Shown here piece after piece: positions 62,331 through 64,000 of a DNA stretch of 64,000 nucleotides. Origin of the DNA: Pedobacter changchengzhani (GTDB lineage Bacteria > Bacteroidota > Bacteroidia > Sphingobacteriales > Sphingobacteriaceae); the NCBI RefSeq assembly GCF_004354365.1, contig NZ_SJCY01000001.1:124001-188000 (forward strand). The letters run 5' to 3'. Position 1 is the first letter of the stretch, and every line of letters starts with the position of its first letter. Made by a program: the position numbers and the translations under genes. The notes beneath the pieces are model-generated. The model was not told where the DNA came from, did not search any database, and saw only the letters and a program-made list of their open reading frames with translations.

Positions 62331-62545
62331 CTAAAATTTATATTTTTTGCTTGTGATAAATTGTTCAGAATCTTAAGTCAAATTATATAATCTTATTGAA
62401 AAATTACACCGTTAAAAAATGGAAATTTTGGCCTTGCTATTTGCTTAAAAATTAAACACTTATTAAATAAAATTTTGTGTTTTCTTTTTTGAGGCAAATT
62501 TGTATCTTGCGCCCTCTTAAAAAACAAATAAATTATAGGTACAAT

Positions 62546-64000
62546 ATGGGAATAATGACACATTTGCGTAATCATCCAGGGAAAGTAATTGCGGCTATAG
62601 GTATAGCAATGCTTGCATTTGTCATAGGGCCAGCTCTCGAGTCTGAACCTGTCAAATACTTAACCTCTTGGTTTACAGGGAAGTTACCTCCTGATGCGAT
62701 TGGATCGGTTGATGACGTAATGATTAAATATGAGCAATTCAGCCCTAAAGTAGAGCAAAGCGTCAATCAGTTTAAACAGCAATACGGTGGCAATGTAAAT
62801 CCGCAAATGCAAGCAATGGCTGTAGATCAAGCTTGGAATGGCGAATTGGGCAATATTCTTTTAAATAAAGAGTATGATCGTTTGGGTTTAAGTATATCTA
62901 GCGATGAACTTTGGGATTTATTGCAAGGTAAAAATCCAAGTCCAATTATAAAACAATATTTCTCTGATAAAGAAACCGGACAAATTAACCGTGCTTCTTT
63001 AACTCAGTTTTTAAAATCTAAAGATCCTCAAGCTGCAAATCAGTCGTTATTGTTGCAAGAGGAAATTGAGAAGCAAGCATTACAGCAAAAATATTCTAAT
63101 TTGATTCGTAACTCAGTATATGTAACTTCGTTAGAAGCTACAGATGATTATACAAACCGTAATAAATTAGCAAACTTTAAATATGTTAATTTAGAGTACG
63201 CATCAATTGCAGATGCTTCTGTAAAGCCAACCGATGCAGATTACACTGATTATTACAACGAAAACAAAGCTCGTTTCAATAATCCTACAGAAACGCGCTC
63301 ATTTGAGTATGTTACTTTTAGCATTAACCCAAGTACTGAAGACTCAATTGCGGTTAAAACTCAGGTAGATAAAATTGCAGCAGATTTTAAAGCAGCACCA
63401 AACGATTCGCTTTTTGCAGCCATAAATTCTGATGTTAAATTGCCATTTACTTATTCATCTAAAGGAAAATTAGATCCAGCAGTAGATTCGGCAGTTTTCG
63501 CTTTACCAGCAGGAAGCTTTTACGGTCCTAAATTATCTGGCAACGCTTACAAAATGGTAAAAGTTATCGGTACACGCATTTCGCCTGATTCTGTTAAAGC
63601 AAGTCATATTTTAATCGATCCTTCAAAAGTAGGTGGCGAAGCAAATGCAGTTAAACTGGCCGATTCGTTAAAAGGTGTAATTTTAAAAGGGGGCAATTTT
63701 GCCGAGCTTGCAAAAACTTACAGTATTGATGGATCGAAAGAAAAAGGCGGCGAGCTGGGTACATTTGCGCGTGGTGCAATGGTTCCTGAATTCGAAAATG
63801 CAGTTTTTGATGGTAAAGCTGGTGATATTAAAGTTGTTAAATCGCAATTTGGTGTTCACGTAATTAAAATCGAAAAACAAATCGGTTCATCTAAAGTAGT
63901 TAAATATGCTTATGTAGAGAAAGCAGTAGCTGCAAGTAATAAAACACAAACTGCGGCATACAAAGCAGCAAGTAATTTTATGAACGATGTTAAAGGTAAA
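62546..64000 (+). CDS. PpiD/SurA-type peptidyl-prolyl isomerase (partial, 3' end beyond window)
   Basis: The frame is open from ATG 62546 through the last base, 485 codons. MGIMTHLRNHPGKVIAAIGI gives a single N-terminal membrane anchor; the SurA-like chaperone region follows, and from about residue 349 a parvulin domain begins with VKASHILIDPSKVG and continues GGELGTFARGAMVPEF to GVHVIKIEK. PpiD helps fold outer-membrane proteins at the periplasmic side of the inner membrane. It closes the cluster coaX, barrel, lptC. Confidence 0.9.
   Translation, partial: MGIMTHLRNHPGKVIAAIGIAMLAFVIGPALESEPVKYLTSWFTGKLPPDAIGSVDDVMIKYEQFSPKVEQSVNQFKQQYGGNVNPQMQAMAVDQAWNGELGNILLNKEYDRLGLSISSDELWDLLQGKNPSPIIKQYFSDKETGQINRASLTQFLKSKDPQAANQSLLLQEEIEKQALQQKYSNLIRNSVYVTSLEATDDYTNRNKLANFKYVNLEYASIADASVKPTDADYTDYYNENKARFNNPTETRSFEYVTFSINPSTEDSIAVKTQVDKIAADFKAAPNDSLFAAINSDVKLPFTYSSKGKLDPAVDSAVFALPAGSFYGPKLSGNAYKMVKVIGTRISPDSVKASHILIDPSKVGGEANAVKLADSLKGVILKGGNFAELAKTYSIDGSKEKGGELGTFARGAMVPEFENAVFDGKAGDIKVVKSQFGVHVIKIEKQIGSSKVVKYAYVEKAVAASNKTQTAAYKAASNFMNDVKGK

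Noticed and set aside
1..64000. tRNA, rRNA or tmRNA genes
   Set aside because: I looked in the longer intergenic stretches for TTCGA-type T-loops with paired arms and saw none; a covariance-model scan would be needed to exclude them fully.

Overview
The window looks like the chromosome of a Bacteroidota bacterium of the Sphingobacteriaceae, most likely Pedobacter or a close relative (inference, no database search possible). The signs are AT-rich DNA, start codons without strong Shine-Dalgarno sites, TAnnTTTG-type -7 promoter boxes, many SPII lipoproteins, gliding protein GldD, GLPGLI, DUF5687, DUF6263 and DUF6427 family proteins, TonB-dependent and related outer-membrane barrels, and several families of short palindromic intergenic repeats.

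Layout. 1-2 kb: end of xylose isomerase and a sodium/solute symporter. 2-10 kb: envelope and housekeeping genes, mostly on the minus strand (OmpA-type lipoprotein, two small lipoproteins, a LolC/E-type permease, the run aroE-gldD-MBL hydrolase, a phosphosulfolactate synthase-like enzyme, a TPR protein). 10-16.6 kb: an ALDH7-type aldehyde dehydrogenase, an SDR, and a barrel/GLPGLI pair. 16.6-24.8 kb: a complete galacturonate operon uxaB-uxaA-uxaC-kdgK-kdgA-exuT behind a perfect 20-bp LacI-type operator. 24.8-29 kb: an OmpA-domain outer-membrane gene whose last 239 bases have been amplified as a 356-bp tandem array between it and exuT, then a probably surface-exposed lipoprotein. 29.5-32.2 kb: lutABC for lactate oxidation. 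32.5-36.5 kb: low-molecular-weight phosphatase, S1/P1 nuclease, two small envelope proteins, fumC. 36.5-41.8 kb: a repeat-rich stretch with an intact IS4-family insertion sequence, hisS and a methyltransferase. 41.8-52 kb: rarA, a DUF5687/ABC ATPase pair, a glycine-zipper OmpA lipoprotein, an oxidoreductase, an MtfA-like peptidase, a DUF6263 protein, an alpha/beta hydrolase, an aldo/keto reductase and an old yellow enzyme. 53-56 kb: a TonB receptor with a His/Cys-rich small partner. 56-64 kb: a TlpA-type thioredoxin, a nucleoid-associated protein, DUF6427, then coaX, a barrel protein, lptC and a truncated PpiD/SurA-type foldase.

How it works together. Sugar-acid catabolism is the clearest pathway: galacturonate enters by ExuT and is converted by UxaC, UxaB, UxaA, KdgK and KdgA to pyruvate and glyceraldehyde-3-phosphate. 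Xylose isomerase with its symporter and the lut genes fit a plant-polymer or fermentation-product lifestyle. The last gene run (barrel protein, lptC, foldase) is an outer-membrane assembly cluster.

Most unusual features: the tandem ompA-tail array; a family of intergenic elements whose flanks are conserved while the hairpin stem differs but stays paired; an IS that landed inside a hairpin repeat and whose own transposase start codon lies in an inverted repeat; and repeat-like segments inside hisS. No tRNA, rRNA, CRISPR array or known riboswitch was recognised.
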